A stretch of 13,547 nt of DNA from Entamoeba invadens IP1. Lineage: Eukaryota > Evosea > Mastigamoebida > Endamoebidae. The position numbers and the translations under genes are program-made. Position 1 is the first letter of the stretch, and every line of letters begins with the position of its first letter. The notes under the pieces are model-generated. The model saw only the letters and a program-made list of their open reading frames with translations. It ran no database searches and had not been told where the DNA came from. The stretch covers positions 368,252-381,798 of the forward strand of contig NW_004440432.1 of the NCBI RefSeq assembly GCF_000330505.1, read 5' to 3'. Below are positions 1 through 8,582 of this stretch, in pieces.

Positions 1-1689
1 TGTATATTGAGTAAGTTACTATTTTTGAATATGGGAACACGTCATTTCACTTTTTAGATGTTCAAATCTGTGTTGATAATGTCTGTTTGTTACACGACTT
101 ACCATCCTCAGAGATATGTATAGCACTGCCACTATTGATTAAAAATTCTATAAATAAAATTATATTTTCAAAGAATTGATAAAAGCGAGTTTTGTTAATT
201 GATTATATCAATTAATCGTCAAAACATAACAAAAACGCCAAATAATAAATAAAATTGATTGATAAATTAAAGATACATTTATTGAAATCAATATTGTATG
301 ATAAAAAAATAATAATATAAACATGTATTTCTTGTGTGTATATGTTTTTTAAAAATAAATAAAACCGCTTTAAAAAAAATAATTTCACAAATTTGTTTAT
401 TTATCAATCGTTGTTTTATCGATCTTCAAAACCTCGCGTTTTGAATTTGCGCAAATACATAAATTGTCATCGCATAAAGTATACATTATTAATATGTTAT
501 TTGCTATCATTTTTTATTGATTGAAATATCATGAATTGATTTGTAATAAATTGTATTTTTTGTGAAAAAGATTAAAAATTGTTCGATTAATTTATTTTGT
601 GATTTTAATTAAAAAATCGACTTTTTTGATAATTTTAATGTCTGTTATCTGTTTTCATATTAACAAAGGTTGGTCAAATGGTAAATCAGAATATAGAAAT
701 AAGTTATTTTTTTGTAAAAATCAACTAAAAGAATCATCTTTCAAAAAATCCATAAATAGCATTTTTAAAGAAAATCATGTGTTTCAAAATATACCTTTTT
801 GATCTTAGGCAAAAAAATCCAAATTGAAAGAAATTATGTGTAAGATATTTACCATCATCAGAAAAAATAACAATCCTCATGAATATCTTAATACAAAACT
901 TTTTTACTAAACTTGGTTAATTATGTAAAAAATTATTAAATAGTTTAGTGATAAGAATAACAACACTAAAAACTACAATTAAATTATAAAAACCCAATCC
1001 TGACTTATTGTTTTTTTATTAATAAATAACTATATTATTATAACAAAACAAATATAATATACACCTTTTGCTGCTTTAAGTGCCAAAACAGAAAAATCCA
1101 CACATTAAGTTTACATATAATAACTTGTAAACTGTCTTCAAATAACATCAATCCAGACAACATTCTTGTGTTATCACTGGATGTCAACTTCAAAATGAAT
1201 GCAAAATTGACTTTATTTTACTAAAAAAACTTTTATCCACTGGATGGACGTTTATCTATTGGATACCCTTATATCTCCGAATTTAAAATAAATCAATTTT
1301 AGTAACCAAAACGATTAGCAATAGTTTGATAAAACTGAATTTGTCATTTTGTCAAAAATGATACGATTCGATTGTAAAATATGCAATATTTAAAATATCA
1401 TATATGGTTTAATTATAATAATACTTTGATTATCAAAGTTAATAAATTACCCTTTTTCATTATATCATTTTTTTAAATATTTTTTAGTTTTATTATAATT
1501 TAACGAATAAACAAACTGGATACTAATAACTAAGTTACAAAAAGACATTTTGAAAAATAGTTTCTACAGAAACAAATTTCTAGTTACAAAACAATTACTT
1601 TTATTGGACAAACTTCCCTTAAACCTCAGGGAAAATATATTATAATATATATAACATATATATGTTCGTGGAATATGTTCACCACTGGT
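1..1689. other. AT-rich intergenic DNA, no convincing gene
   Basis: Both strands were read and no family was recognised. The stretch is very AT-rich with many stops in all frames. At the left edge a minus-strand reading of about 30 codons ends in TGA at 62-64 and contains the residues SEDGKSCNKQ; it could be the last exon of a gene lying to the left, but this is weak. A perfect 8-bp-stem, 5-nt-loop hairpin sits at 425-445. A 54-codon ATG reading at 638-802 starts with a hydrophobic stretch but has no family signal, and I do not call it a gene. Confidence 0.5.
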
Positions 1690-3215
1690 AACATATTTAA
1701 CTCTGTTCCATAGATACTCAAATCCTTAATCTAAAATGGTCTTTGCCAAATGGAACACTCGTACATACTCACTCCAAACGAATACATATCTGCCGGTGTT
1801 TTGTATTTGAACTTGAGAAGTACTTCTGAGGCCATATAAATAGGAGTACCAACATATTTAGTACTTTAGTTTGAATGTCAAACTTTCCATCAAACTGTTG
1901 ATATTTCGACTCGATCCAAAGTCCATCAGTTTGCCGTTTGCAGTGACATTCTCTTCTAACGAGAAAATGAGGATGTTATCTGGCTTTATATTTCGATGGA
2001 AGATCCCATTAATGAATACATACAAAAATACTCTTGAAGCATCTAAACATGTCTTTGTCTTGATTTTGTTTGTTAAAGAAGTGCACTATATACACTTTTC
2101 TGAATTTTTTTTAGTAACTTCCTTCTCAAATTCGTCGATTATGTCAAGCAACTTTGTGTGCTCTTTCATCTTTTTGATTGCAACTGTATTGCACAATCAG
2201 TGTATTTTATGTATAAATATAAATTTATATATTTATATTTATATATATAAGAACGTCCCTTTATATACAACCCAAACCCACCAGCACCCAAATAACTCTC
2301 TTCTTTGACTTCTGAAAAGTCGAGACTTGTTGTTACTTCCATCACGATTCCATGCTCAACGTTTCAATCTTTTGTTTCCCATTAAAAGAGTTGTCGACGA
2401 CAATTTGCAATTTGTCTTGAATATGTGTCGAGCAAAATGGCATAATTGATATTTCGACTTTGCACCCTTCTCGTCGCTTCATAACGACTTTGTCGAGGTG
2501 GAAAGAATTTCGTACTTCTTTGTAGTGATCATCTCTGACACGATCGAGATTATCACTGTGTGGTGGCATTTCAAATTGCAAAATGAAATGCTTTGCTTTG
2601 AAAATACATTGACTGGAATGTGTTTGTTATCACTTCCAACTGTCAAGAGTGAAATTCTCACCTCCACCGAACTGCGTTTCAAGAAGTTCTATTCTCTCCT
2701 CTATGTCGTGATGGGAGAATCGATACTTCTGTCCTTGTCGATGAGCAAAAGAGTTTATTAAACGCGTTGAATGTGACATGTCTCAAGTTTAAGACCTTTG
2801 CGACAAAGGATTGGCTCTCGATGCGCTGTGAGATCCTCAGCCAGATCCTCACCCGTGTCGACAAACAGACAAAAGCAATTCAAAGTGCCTAAAAAAGTCG
2901 AATTACCTGAAACAGTCTTCAACAATGATCAGGGGGTCGAGATGGATTCTGAAGGCGTTGGGAGTGTAGCCAGCACAGAGCAGACCTTTATCAGTGTATC
3001 ATGAATGAAGATGTTAAACCCTTGAAAAAAGACGGTAATAGGGACCGTCAACAAATACGTGTTACCAAAGTGGGCAAAAGGAACTGAATGTGACTCCTCG
3101 ATATTTGTAAAACAGCCAGTGAACTTCCCCGATTATTTCCATTTCAAAATTAACTTGTCCAACAAGAGAAGGAATACTCGAGATAAAAAGAACTAAGACG
3201 TTGTCTGTCTGTAAT
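1690..3215 (-). pseudogene. Decayed Entamoeba TKL/receptor-like protein kinase
   Basis: Remnant of a large Ser/Thr-type kinase, read right to left across several frames. The ectodomain-like N-terminal part shows SLVGQVNFEMEIIG (about 3175-3125), VDGPYY (about 3045), CFCLFVDTGEDLAEDL (about 2870-2820) and NKHIPVNVF (about 2620). An Ig/MSP-like segment follows with FEMPPHSDN and ISIMPFC (2575-2430). The kinase domain shows TSLDFSEVKEE, then a glycine loop GAGGFG (2271-2288), VAIKKMK (catalytic Lys 2173-2175), HRNIKPDN (1975-1998), DFG (1915-1923), GTPIYMASE (APE changed to ASE, 1824-1835) and DMYSFGVSMYEC (about 1758-1793). TAG follows at 1731-1733. There are many frameshifts and in-frame stops, the HRD aspartate is Asn, a TA-rich stretch expands the N lobe, and roughly 30 codons between helix C and the catalytic loop are missing. 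The domain order matches the Entamoeba TKL kinase family as I know it. The call as a dead kinase is firm; the exact ends are estimates. Confidence 0.88.
2192..2255. repeat. TA-rich low-complexity expansion inside kinase N lobe
   Basis: A TATA/ATTTATAT-type simple sequence lies between the glycine loop and the VAIKK motif. About 87 bp separate the two motifs, where roughly 36 bp would be expected in this family, so about 50 bp look inserted or expanded. Its purity suggests replication slippage after the gene lost function. Confidence 0.6.
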
Positions 3216-3752
3216 TCATTAATCAAAAAAGAGTTACTCGTTTTTAAATAGTTTAATTTACTATTTTTGTATAGTTTATTTTTAATTGTTTTTTTTTGTA
3301 AGTTTTTAATTAATAATTTGATTAATTTAATTAAAAAAACTATTCAGTATCTGGTGATTCAAGAACTAATTAATTATAGTTTAATTTACTAGAATACTTT
3401 TCTGTTCATTTTTCTATTTTAACATTGATGCCGTTTGGAGGTGTTTGAAGTTCCATTTGGAGTGGCGTGTATTCTTGAGTCATTTTTGCTTGTTTTGTTT
3501 TCTTTGGGTTTGACCTAAGGAGTGGAAATGGTGGTGGAATTGGACTGAACAAGAAGTTCGTCCAGTTTTTAATAAAGCCCATGTCGTAAACGCGGAGTTT
3601 CTTTCTTTTCTCGTTTGTTGTTTGACCAAAGGATATTTGGATGACGTGTCGAGTGAACAAATAGCCAATTAAACCGAAACAGACGAAGCAATAGAGGAAA
3701 ATGAAGGGTTTTTGTGTAATTTGATTGAATGGTTTTTATAATAGTAAATATA

Positions 3753-3817
3753 CTATATACTATATATTCTATACATACTATATAGTTTAAAATACTAAAT
3801 AAATAGTAATAACAAAC
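3753..3817 (-). other. Intron 3 of DHHC pseudogene (65 bp)
   Basis: It starts GTTTGTTATT right after the codons for HYFLEF and ends TATAG. The interior is TA-rich with repeated TATAGTATA-like words, and it contains an in-frame stop soon after the exon. GTTTGT is the usual Entamoeba 5' splice site. The 3' site is the last AG before the exon 4 reading opens; earlier TAGs would also fit the dinucleotide. Confidence 0.6.
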
Positions 3818-3987
3818 TCCAAGAAGTAGTGCGATTTCCAAGACTTCAAAAACGCTTTCCAGCTCCATGGCTTTTCAATTGGAACTAAAAGTCCCGCCAA
3901 AGAACACGCCATGATATACGCCAAATACATTACACTCCAAAAGAGAAGGAAGAAGTACGATTTGTAATTCCTCCGCCCCACACAATT

Positions 3988-3994
3988 CCCCAAC
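3988..3994. repeat. Left copy of target-site duplication
   Basis: CCCCAAC borders the left end; with the terminal C shared with the element it reads CCCCAACC, against CCACAACC at the right end. The two copies thus differ by one substitution and probably one lost base, consistent with an 8-bp duplication that has aged. Confidence 0.6.
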
Positions 3995-4008
3995 CAGGGT
4001 CTATCACG
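3995..4008 (+). repeat. Left terminal inverted repeat of hAT-like element
   Basis: CAGGGTCTATCACG, the perfect inverted partner of 8125-8138. The next bases diverge (TGAC here, GAAC on the other side). Confidence 0.85.
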
Positions 4009-4049
4009 TGACAAAAGTGTTTTTTGTTATTTGCCACGTCACCAAAGTG
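4005..4049 (+). repeat. Subterminal direct repeat pair of hAT-like element
   Basis: CACGTGACAAAAGTG at 4005-4019 and CACGTCACCAAAGTG at 4035-4049 match at 13 of 15 positions and are 30 bp apart, just inside the left terminus. Short subterminal repeats near hAT ends often serve as transposase binding sites; that role here is inferred. No clear equivalent was found at the right end. Confidence 0.5.
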
Positions 4050-4861
4050 GTATTGAATTTATGTTCACTTAGTTCTTTTAGATCTAGCGGCGAGCTTAAA
4101 GCCGACTTTTGTATAAGAAAAAACTTAGAAACAGATAGTTATTTGAATCAATACTTGGCCAATTAATGAAAAAACAAGCCAATTCAATTCTTAAATATCG
4201 GTTTATATTTTATAACTGCTGTGATTGCCATAATTAACACAAAAATTGTGACAAATGCAGCACTGTTTTACACATCAAACCGATAGTTATAAATAACATT
4301 TTAATAACACAAATAACAATGAAATAACAATCTATTAAATAATTGTATTTTTATTAATAATATGTAATAAAATAAACCTATTCAACTTATAATAAAACCA
4401 AAAAGCCAGTAACTAATAATTAAAACTGCTATAAAACAACTAATAATAATTGTAAAAGGTTTATTTTCATATTTATATTTAACGTTACTAACTAAATATT
4501 TATATTTTAAAACTATATTAAATAATAACAATCAAACTCAAAAACTAAAAATGTATGTTAATTGATAAATATACTATATAACAAATAATATCAATACTAT
4601 TGTTTTAAACTATACAAAGTGAAATAATGTATTAATAATTAATTAAATTGTTTAGTACATATTTTATATTTATAAAAACCTAAATTTAAACTTATAGTTC
4701 TTATAATAACTTATTTTATTATTAATATATTATTAACTATACTAGTAACAATAACCATAATTAATTAAAACACAATTTCAATTATAACACAATACAATAG
4801 CCATAACACTTGACTCGATCAATTCACAACGATAATACAATGATATCATAGAGTGTAATGC
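4050..4861. other. AT-rich left arm of hAT-like element, non-coding
   Basis: No gene or family was recognised on either strand. The arm is mostly runs of TAATAA, ATAACAAT and similar words. One spaced inverted pair is present, TATCGGTTT at 4196-4204 and AAACCGATA at 4277-4285, of unknown meaning. Confidence 0.6.
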
Positions 4862-5060
4862 TCATAGACATAAGGCGATGTTCAAAGACATGACAACACA
4901 CTCAAAGAAGAAATGAAATAATCAAAGACATAAGATAATACTCAAAACAGGACAAGTTACTCAAAGACAATAAAGATTATCAAATAGACAATGCAATAGT
5001 CAAAGACAAAGCAAATAATTCAGGGACTGTATAAGATGTTCATGAATCAATAGAGTGACA
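4862..5060 (+). repeat. Degenerate tandem array, ~20-bp unit
   Basis: Units resemble TCAAAGACATAAnATAATAC. The TCA of successive units falls at 4862, 4882, 4902, 4922, 4942, 4961, 4980, 5000, 5020 and 5040, so the spacing is 19-20 bp throughout. Sequence identity between units is moderate (the core TCAAAGACA is best kept), but the register is almost perfect. A weaker start may reach left to about 4824. It is non-coding in all frames. Confidence 0.75.
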
Positions 5061-5559
5061 AGTATTATTCTAATTGTTAATTATAACTTATTTGATCTGA
5101 TGAAAATGTAACACAGTAAATAACATAGTGTTTTCATCAAGATAAATAATCAAATAAATATACAATGATAACCACCGATTGGTCTATTAACAATAGTAAT
5201 TACAGCAATAACAGCAATGATATTATAATACATCGAAATGTTATGATAATAGATAATAGAACAAACGTTTGGGCGTAATCATTAAAAATTTGAATTAAAA
5301 AGTTCCATAGTTTTAACAGTTAGGTTTTAACAAAATAAACTATAGCAATAATATGTTAATTCATTTATCAACTTATTATAAAAAATAATATAAATATTAT
5401 TAATAAATAATATGTTTATTTTTAAAAACTTAAATAGATAATAATTTAATGTTTATAGAGTCAGTCTTTTAACATTATTTATTCTCAAATGTTATAGACA
5501 AAATAGCTTTAATAGTGTCTAAATATCGGGCACTAGGTAAAACATGAAAAAACCTGAAA
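5061..5559. other. AT-rich spacer in hAT-like element
   Basis: No gene was recognised. It contains an imperfect hairpin at 5098-5139 (TGATGAAAA...CAC against GTGTTTTCATCA, with a 5-nt bulge) and CAATAACAGCAAT-like short repeats near 5200-5220. Confidence 0.55.
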
Positions 5560-6048
5560 CAATTGGGATGGATTTTTGGGACGGCTTTACGAAATAGCCC
5601 AATTTTTATTGTCCAAAAGATACCAGATAACGTTTAAGACTGACTGTAGTTGTTCAGTTGATGATTTGAAACATGAAGATGACAACGACTGTACCTCTTA
5701 TGTTGTTATTTCACCATTAAAGAGTTTAACATCTTCTCGACTAAACACAACATTTGTGCACTCGATGTTCTGTGGAAGACCAATGTGTCTTCGTGAGTGA
5801 TCAAATCAAAAATGACCTTTTTGGAAATAATGTTTCAAAATTACTCTTTGAGTAGAGATGGTAAGTCTCGATGTTTGGGAACAACTTGTTTTCCTTGAGC
5901 GATGTTAAATGTACTAAAGTGGATTGAAGTGGTACACTTTATTGAATAAATTGAATTTTCGAATGACCATCATAACAACTTTGAAATCTTTGACACTTGC
6001 AAAGTATTTTCCAATGGTCATCATTAAGTATCAGTCGATTTCTCCCAT
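5560..6048 (-). pseudogene. Decayed N-terminal part of a BspA-like LRR protein
   Basis: Entamoeba genomes carry a large family of BspA-like leucine-rich repeat proteins, some of them surface proteins, that begin with a conserved F-box-like head. Here the minus strand reads MGEID, a stop, then LMMTIGKYFASVKDFKVVM, RKFNLFNKVYHFNP (about 6048-5920), and after a frame change LFPNIETYHLYSKSNFETLF (5884-5825). A further frame change gives NVVFSREDVKLFNGEI and SLSSSCFKSS (about 5765-5650), which resembles the first leucine-rich unit of the IP-x-VxxLxxxCF type. There are at least three in-frame stops and two frameshifts, and the remaining repeats are absent, so only the head of the gene is present. 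It lies inside the hAT-like element and is probably captured host sequence. The family call is from motif recall, not a search. Confidence 0.72.
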
Positions 6049-6149
6049 TTTATATTATTTGGTTTACTTTACTAATACTATTATTATGTTATATCAACAG
6101 ACATGTTATAGTATAACAATAATTACAAAACTACCAAATTACCGCTTTT

Positions 6150-7025
6150 TATAATCAAAGAGTGGGAAGAGTTGTTGATTCTGAAGCGCTGTCATGATGC
6201 ACACACCTGCGTGTTTGTATACATTAGGCATTGAGACTCAATTAGCGCCAGTGATTTAGTCTACAACTTCTCCCCATAGTAGGCTTGCTTCACCGACTTC
6301 TTTTCTTCCAATATTCCACTTCGATAAATAGAAGTATGAGTCTTGTGGATATCTTGCAATGCCGTATTCAAGTTTGGTGTTGAATTTTCTGATGTTATCA
6401 AAGTGTTTTTATCTTTATTTGATCAGTTACGATGTCACTGAACGCGATAGTTGCAGTCGATGTGTCATGATCACTTTCTGCTTTTGTTGTCCTGCCAAAT
6501 AACTTGGACGAAGTACCTTTTCTCTTCATTCCAGAACAATTTCTCAAATGAAGTTGATAGGTCCTGCGCTCTCTTTCTCTGTTATTCGGCCCTTTTAGTA
6601 TCTTTATAATACTTCTCTTCCATTATAGCAGCCGCCAACAATCTGTGGTGGCCTTGAATTTGTGTGAATCCATAGTACTGCGGTGGGATACTTAAGGAAG
6701 TCAATGCGTCGTTGCTTATATCGAATAGTCTGGCTTAATAATATCCTTCCAATCTCGATACAACAAGAAGTTCACCAAATTTCTAATTCGTTGTTTGATT
6801 GTTTCGTCCTTGATTAGTTCAGTTGTTTGTGTCATTTGTGTGTAGTAGTAATACACATACAAAACAACACCAACGGAACCACTTTTTGGCTCAACAAACA
6901 CCACATATGTCCCATCTTACCAGTTGTATGTCGTTGCGGAGAATTCACCGTCTCGAAGCTCCGTTTTTGCAAGCCATTTCAATAATTTTTCTGTCACTAC
7001 AAAACTCCGTTTTCGTATTCAAAAT
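6150..7025 (-). pseudogene. Decayed coding region, family not recognised
   Basis: This tract is less AT-rich than its surroundings and keeps long protein-like readings on the minus strand, joined by frame changes. In order: KWLAKTELRDGEF, TTYNW, stop, DGTYVVFVEPKSG and VGVVLYVYYYYTQ (about 6980-6835); RIRNLVNFLLYRDWKDIIKPDY (to about 6720); SIPPQYYGFTQIQGHHRLLA (about 6695-6640); LSTSFEKLFWNEEKRYF (about 6560-6510); EYGIARYPQDSYFYLSKWN (about 6365-6310); VSMPNVYKHAGVCIMTALQ (about 6240-6180). I do not recognise the family. It shows no hAT transposase hallmarks and looks like a soluble or secreted host protein. It sits head-to-tail with the BspA remnant inside the transposon. That it was coding is likely; its function is unknown. 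Confidence 0.6.
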
Positions 7026-8124
7026 ATCAATTTTATCGAGGTGAATTGTAATAATTTGAAATAATTGTTTTATAATTATTTTCATTTTTTCATTTTGTTT
7101 TTGAAATATTTTAAGTGTTTATAACATATAACAATAAATATTATATTTTATTATAATTTAAAAAGTGCCAGTTTTTTTTCACTCACTTGTTTTTATAGTA
7201 CTTTTATATAATATTCTTTAACATTTTATTAATAAAATCAATAATTATAATAATGATTGTTAATTTAAAATAATTTAATTATGATCTATATTAAAACACA
7301 TCAAAAAACAAACTGACTGACAGTTTTTAAGTAAATAAATAACTCATAAATATGGTAAATATATGATTCAATAATAGCTTTGATGAGATTATAAAAAAAT
7401 AAACAATAGAATGTACATAATAGTAAAGTTTTGTTTCAAACACTCTGTTAATGCATCAATGATGAACAAAATCGTTTCACTTATTCACTTGCGAATAATA
7501 ACTCTTCTGTTCTATCAAAGTATTGCATATTTATAAAACAACTTATTTTTATCAACAACACCAAGTATCTTGATTCAATGTTTTTTATACTCCATTCTAT
7601 TACATTTTTCTTAATTAATTAAGTATATTAAACTACTATCTGATGTTTGAAAATGATGAAAAGCAATAATAAATCAATTTTAACAAGTAATCGCAAGGTG
7701 GCAGCTCTGTTCTGGTTGATTTCATTTAACTGTGTTAAGAGAAGTATGGTTAATAACAAATTTTATTTTAATAAGTTATTTTTTTATTTCATCTTTATTA
7801 AACAATTTCTAATATTTTATAATATTATCAATTATAATTAATAGTTTTATTTTATATAGTATAAATATTATATTAATAAACCATTTATTTATATACTATA
7901 CATTTTAATATTTTATAGTTTTGTTGTTAACTGTCGTTTTAACATTAAAAACGACTGCGGCAAAAAATCCCCATCTGAAAAGAAAAGGTTTTGGAGATCG
8001 CAAAAACAAACATAACCATGAATTTTACTAAAACTACTTTATTTTTGGCATATAAACAAATAAACTATACCCCTTTTCATTTTAAAATGCTTTTTTGGGA
8101 CAAGTTCCAAATTTTTCCCTGTTC
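7026..8124. other. AT-rich right arm of hAT-like element, non-coding
   Basis: No gene was recognised. A hairpin of 8 bp stem and 7-nt loop lies at 7933-7955 (GTCGTTTT/AAAACGAC). A 64-codon plus-strand reading at 7647-7841 is Asn/Phe-rich low-complexity translation of AT-rich DNA. Confidence 0.6.
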
Positions 8125-8138
8125 CGTGATAGACCCTG
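8125..8138 (-). repeat. Right terminal inverted repeat of hAT-like element
   Basis: Reads CAGGGTCTATCACG on the minus strand, identical over 14 of 14 bases to 3995-4008. Confidence 0.85.
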
Positions 8139-8146
8139 CCACAACC
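8139..8146. repeat. Right copy of target-site duplication
   Basis: CCACAACC directly follows the right inverted repeat. On the minus strand it is GGTTGTGG: the last G of an intron plus the first seven bases of DHHC exon 3. Confidence 0.6.
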
Positions 8147-8267
8147 TTCTTATAAGTTATTATACTTATACTATTAATTTATTATACTTATAATTATTAA
8201 TATATAATACTATATATATAGTATACTCTCTATCGACTGATTTAAATAGTTTTATATTGAAACAAAC
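8146..8267 (-). other. Intron 2 of DHHC pseudogene (122 bp)
   Basis: It starts GTTTGTTTCA inside the Trp codon of CHHCPW and ends AAG just before GTTGTGG. Removing it restores the Trp codon and the phase into LGNCVGRRNY, which supports both sites. The interior is TA-rich with TATAGTATA-like words similar to intron 3. The hAT-like element begins seven bases past its 3' end. Confidence 0.75.
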
Positions 8268-8527
8268 CAAGGGCAATGATGACAAAATTTGTCAACACAA
8301 TTGTTACAATACGAGCAGTGAGAACTTCTTAATGGTCTGACTATTAAACATATGACACAGTATTTCCTCGTTACATACTCTGCATTTTAAAGTTGCACGT
8401 CTTTTTCACATGTTTTGCACCGTTGAGGGTGATTCCAATCTTTCTGTTCTTTCGAGGGATTATTACCGGGTTCGCGTTCGTCATGAAGATATCCAAGAGC
8501 TTAACATGAGTTCCGTTCCCCGCATTT

Positions 8528-8582
8528 CTAAACAATTTATTTCATCTTATTTATTCATAGAAATTTATCAATGAAAACAAAC
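8528..8582 (-). other. Intron 1 of DHHC pseudogene (55 bp)
   Basis: GTTTGTTTTC to TTTAG, with in-frame stops inside. It separates the second membrane segment from the Cys-rich half. The exons do not join in frame as they stand (a one-base shift is needed), which I attribute to decay. Confidence 0.7.

Larger units (their letters stand above)
3406..3994 (-). pseudogene. 3' half of disrupted DHHC palmitoyltransferase
   Basis: Continues the gene whose 5' half lies at 8139-8915. At 3994 it resumes right after the CPW of the DHHC domain with LGNCVGRRNYKSYFF, followed by a hydrophobic segment (FFLLFWSVMYLAYIMACSLAGLL, TM3). A 65-bp intron (3753-3817) begins GTTTGT. Exon 4 has a fourth membrane segment (FIFLYCFVCFGLIGYLF), the conserved TTxE motif as QTTNEKRK, an NWTNFLF segment and a Pro/Lys-rich cytosolic tail ending at TGA 3406-3408. 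These are hallmark parts of protein S-acyltransferases, which put palmitate on cysteines of membrane-associated proteins. Lesions: separation from its promoter and active site by a 4.1-kb insertion, and a one-base frameshift near 3707-3712 ahead of TM4. Assignment to the family is firm; the exon 4 start is inferred. Confidence 0.9.
3995..8138. mobile_element. hAT-like DNA transposon inserted in DHHC gene
   Basis: A 4144-bp segment separates the two halves of a DHHC gene. Its ends are a 14-bp perfect inverted repeat, CAGGGTCTATCACG, read inward from both sides. Flanking it is an imperfect duplication of about 8 bp (GGTTGTGG and GGTTGGGG on the minus strand). CAGGG-type ends and 8-bp duplications are typical of the hAT superfamily. 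No hAT transposase motif (BED finger, RW block, hATC dimerisation region) was recognised, so this copy is probably non-autonomous. Instead the centre carries minus-strand remnants of a BspA-like LRR gene and of an unrecognised gene, with AT-rich arms of about 1.5 kb and 1.1 kb. It could alternatively be a composite of older insertions bounded by hAT ends. The boundaries are strongly supported by the gene they interrupt; the superfamily is inferred. Confidence 0.8.

Noticed and set aside
599..802. Small plus-strand reading with a hydrophobic start and a GTG (or ATG at 638) start
   Set aside because: Lys/Phe/Asn-rich composition expected from AT-rich DNA, no family, no promoter signal, and short.
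1871..2308. A 145-codon plus-strand open frame
   Set aside because: It is antisense to the kinase motifs (HRN, DFG, VAIKKMK) on the minus strand and has no family features.
2498..3004. Plus-strand open frames of 68-87 codons
   Set aside because: Antisense to the kinase ectodomain remnant; composition is not convincing.
4862..5060. CRISPR array
   Set aside because: Tandem units without distinct spacers, in a eukaryotic genome; a plain degenerate tandem repeat.
5924..6154. A 76-codon plus-strand open frame
   Set aside because: Antisense to the BspA-like head (KYFASVKDFKVVM) and low-complexity at its end.
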